A stretch of DNA of 64,000 bases from Paragonimus westermani (Eukaryota; Platyhelminthes; Trematoda; Plagiorchiida; Troglotrematidae). The stretch spans positions 65,920 through 129,919 of the forward strand of contig QNGE01000960.1 of the NCBI GenBank assembly GCA_008508345.1, written 5' to 3'. A model generated the notes under the pieces. It did not search any database and was not told where the DNA came from. It saw only the letters and a list, made by a program, of their open reading frames with translations. Below are positions 61,528 to 64,000 of the stretch, one piece after another (the stretch's first letter is position 1; each line of letters opens with the position of its first letter). Both the position numbers and the translations under genes were made by a program.

Positions 61528-61664
61528 ATTGTCTACTACGGCATGGTACAACAAGCAACTGGTGAGGATTGGGAATCCAGACTGATGACGCTGTCAACTG
61601 CACTACCCGGTACTGGTGGGACTGTTCCCAATTTGGGATTGCAGCGTGTATGCTTTAAAAAAGA
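61528..61664 (+). CDS. DUF4139 domain, continued (visible exon 4)
   Basis: The acceptor is TTTTTTCACAG and the donor is AAAAAAGA|GTAAGT, a consensus donor. 45 codons plus two bases. It encodes IVYYGMVQQATGEDWESRLM and TLSTALPGTGGTVPNLGLQR, matching the DUF4139 pattern K.xYxGxxxQxTGEDWxxxxLxLSTAxP. The usual residue order after W is kept. The exon joins exon 3 in phase 0 and leaves in phase 2, so at least one more exon carrying the rest of DUF4139 must lie downstream, not found before 64000. Confidence 0.92.
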
Positions 61665-62035
61665 GTAAGTTGTTGGCTACTAGTTAAGCTTTATACAACA
61701 AATCACGATTTCCGGATTAGCCTGTCACGATGATCAGAGCGAAGCAATGCATGCGAATTAACATAAACTCAAGTGGCGGCTCAACTCGCAGACCACGTAT
61801 TCAGTGTGAACTCGAAGGATTAAGTCCAGGAGGTGTGCAAGGAGAGGCCTTTGCAATTCAAACAGCCAATTCTGATTAATCAGTTTATAGACCGTTGTAA
61901 AAGCGAAACCTTTATCTCTCAGAAACAAAAGATAGAGAGACTCTAACGGGAAAAGTTATTGGAAATGTATAAGCGAATATATTAGTGCACTCTGTATATA
62001 AAGTTGGAAAACAAACGAGGGTTTAAATTTGGGCT

Positions 62036-62444
62036 ATGGAAACAAATGAAACTTCCAGTACACAGTGCGCCGACAAGGCAGGAGAAGCGAAAATGAAACA
62101 GATCACCATGGCCCAAATTTTTGGGAAAGAAAGCGAATGGTTTACCAGACGATGGGAGTGGCTGATGGATGCTAATCACAACAAAGATAAGCGTATACAT
62201 AGTCGAATTAGCTCGCTTGCATCCAAAGCACTGTGGTTACGCCGAGACGACCAGAGCACTTGCGGCAGCATTCGTCACAGCACCATATGGTCACGTCACC
62301 ACGACATATGGCTTCTGTAGAGTTTTTGCGATCTGCACGCTCTTGAACTTTCGGACGCCCGTCCGGGTCACATTCCTCCAAGCTGTCCGGTTCAAAGCTG
62401 AGTCCTCTGATGACCTAAGGTCGATATTACGGTGCGAAAGATAA
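62036..62444 (+). other. possible frameshifted coding remnant, unidentified
   Basis: One frame (62036-62320) reads MKQITMAQIFGKESEWFTRR and WEWLMDANHNKDKR. A second, overlapping frame (62169-62444) reads CGYAETTRALAAAFVTAPYG. The composition is protein-like, and the overlap would fit a single frameshift. I recognise no family. It stops just before the CA repeat and gap. Confidence 0.2.
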
Positions 62445-62477
62445 CAGTCCAGTATCGCGGCTTCTAGCCACAACGAA

Positions 62478-62481
<4 letters not shown>

Positions 62482-62513
<32 letters not shown>
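62482..62513. repeat. (AC)16 microsatellite at gap edge
   Basis: Perfect AC run that ends directly at the first N, so its true length is unknown. Confidence 0.95.
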
Positions 62514-62655
62514 NNNNNNNNNNNNNNNNNNNNNNNNNNNNNNNNNNNNNNNNNNNNNNNNNNNNNNNNNNNNNNNNNNNNNNNNNNNNNNNNNNNNNNN
62601 NNNNNNNNNNNNNNNNNNNNNNNNNNNNNNNNNNNNNNNNNNNNNNNNNNNNNNN
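62514..62655. other. assembly gap, 142 N
   Basis: Run of N directly after the AC repeat, probably a scaffolding gap caused by that repeat. Frames drawn across it are meaningless. Confidence 0.98.
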
Positions 62656-64000
62656 CGGACGAGCCATCGCGCAACGAAATCGGACAAACAGACGAGGAAT
62701 GGCAAGCGGGAAAGCCTCCGATAGAAGGTACCGGTCACACACGTAAACCGGTTATAAGTGCACACGACGTGAGAACGGAAACCGGGGGGTGCTGCGGGTT
62801 GGAATTACGACTCATAAACGAGAGAGCGCGCGTTGCATGTGACTGGCGATTTGGACAATAAAGATTGTGCTTTATTGGACGCCTTCTCGCTACAGAATGG
62901 CGTTAGCGACATCAGTTACCATGAATCATGTGACCGAAGATCAATGTCGTTTTATTGTATTTACGCTAGCTGGAGCATGCCCTCTCTCAACATAGTGCCC
63001 CAGTTCTAGGAGGGAAGTTAACGGCGGTTCATGACCTATTGCGTGCTGGGCCGCGCAGTCCCACTGCATGGTAACCTTAGGATGCACAGATCACATGCCC
63101 CAGTGTTCTCACTTCCGAGCCTCCGTTGAGTCTCAACATGACTGGAATCGTAATTCCATTCCGTACCGTTCTGTTGACCATAGTTGGGTCACGCAAACGA
63201 GTAGCTCGGTTGCTTCGGTCATGACCGATTTGAATCGATTTTGGCTGGCTGTCAAGGTTCGTGTGTATCTCAAGCATTGAAGACAGTCGCCGAGTTGTGT
63301 AAGTGCATTTCAAACAGAGTGAAGAACGGTGAGATTAACCACTGAATTCTAGAGCTAGACGCACGAGAGATCTAGTCAGTAGAAAATAAACTGCTCCCTA
63401 GAACTACACCAGTAGATCTCTCTGCCTCTGGACTGACACTACACTAACTTCTGCGCATCTCGACCACGTTTGGACAATTTAACCCAAGTTCCCTTGATAG
63501 CCATCATTTGGATCGCCCGTACATCCGCATTCCACTATTATTCTAGAATACATTCAGCTGACTTGTGAGTGGTGGCCGGGGATATGTGCAAATTTGCATG
63601 TAAGCATGCTTGCAGTTGTATACTTTCGCGTTTTTTTTCAATTGCTACATAAAATTAGCCGTCACATGCGTATTTGAAACGGTTTAAGTCAATAACGATT
63701 TTAACTAGGAGAGATCCTTGTCAGATCTTGAATATTATTTAATTTCTTCTCTAGAATGGTGCTATTTTTATACTCAACTGTTCAAATTGTTTCGAAAAGA
63801 ATATTTTGCGTTTATCACACTTTATCCTCCCAAACACAAAAGCTCTCATTGAATTCCAGCATCTCCGAATTAAGGTTAAGGTTATACACAAGGCCCAATT
63901 TCAAAGACAATCTTTCCGCTTAGTTGTTACCGATGGCACGAGCTTTCTTACTCACTCCACTTTGAGGCTAGTGTCACAATTGCAGAGTTGACCCAGAGGA

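Larger units (their letters stand above)
61665..64000 (+). other. presumed intron after exon 4, with gap
   Basis: No continuation of DUF4139 was found. The block 62660-63080 is richer in G+C, with an ACAATAAAGATTGTGC segment that resembles an LTR polyadenylation region, but no second copy is present to confirm it. Open frames beyond 63000 look like chance. Confidence 0.45.

Noticed and set aside
62291..62765. Minus ORFs of 92-127 codons spanning the gap
   Set aside because: They exist only because N codons are read as open; the rest is CV-repeat from the AC microsatellite.
1..64000. CRISPR arrays, bacterial operons, phage or toxin systems
   Set aside because: No regular spacer-repeat array, no dense gene order and no ribosome-binding-site pattern; the spliced gene and SINE/LINE/LTR content are eukaryotic.

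Overview
The window looks like nuclear DNA of a digenean trematode, probably a fluke with a large, repeat-rich genome. It has no operons or long genes. It has short exons with GT/AG borders, introns of 3 to 17 kb, many decayed retroelements, tRNA-derived SINEs, AT/CA/CT microsatellites and one run of N. The taxon is inferred from this architecture and from protein flavour, not from a diagnostic marker. No host-type immune, toxin, CRISPR or prokaryotic system is visible.

One protein-coding gene is well supported. Four plus-strand exons at 28985-29339, 40276-40469, 57939-58068 and 61528-61664 join with matching phases (2 into the first, then 0, 2, 0, and 2 out of the last). Together they encode about 272 residues of a DUF4140/DUF4139-type protein, the family that includes C. 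elegans F37C4.5 and bacterial mucoidy-inhibitor-like proteins. The 5' exon(s) and the C-terminal half were not found, so at least 32.7 kb of the window is the interior of one gene.

Layout: 1-23.1 kb is non-coding sequence with decayed repeats, a fold-back tRNA-SINE at 6.5 kb and three copies of a second SINE family at 9.9, 18.8 and 20.4 kb. 23.1-27.0 kb is a decayed minus-strand LTR retrotransposon, with two LTR copies, a gag-like fragment and a Ty3/Gypsy integrase. 27.0-29 kb is non-coding with a perfect 21-bp hairpin. Intron 1 (29.3-40.3 kb) and intron 2 (40.5-57.9 kb) carry three 5'-truncated copies of one LINE, an LTR-like promoter block and a dense SINE cluster at 50.3-54.2 kb. Intron 3 and the 3' part hold an unexplained 155-codon minus ORF, more repeats, and an assembly gap next to a CA repeat.

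The retroelements have no evident link to the gene beyond filling its introns. All three LINE tails lie in gene-sense orientation; SINEs lie both ways. Apart from the four exons and the retroelement coding fragments, most long open frames here are of chance length and are not annotated.
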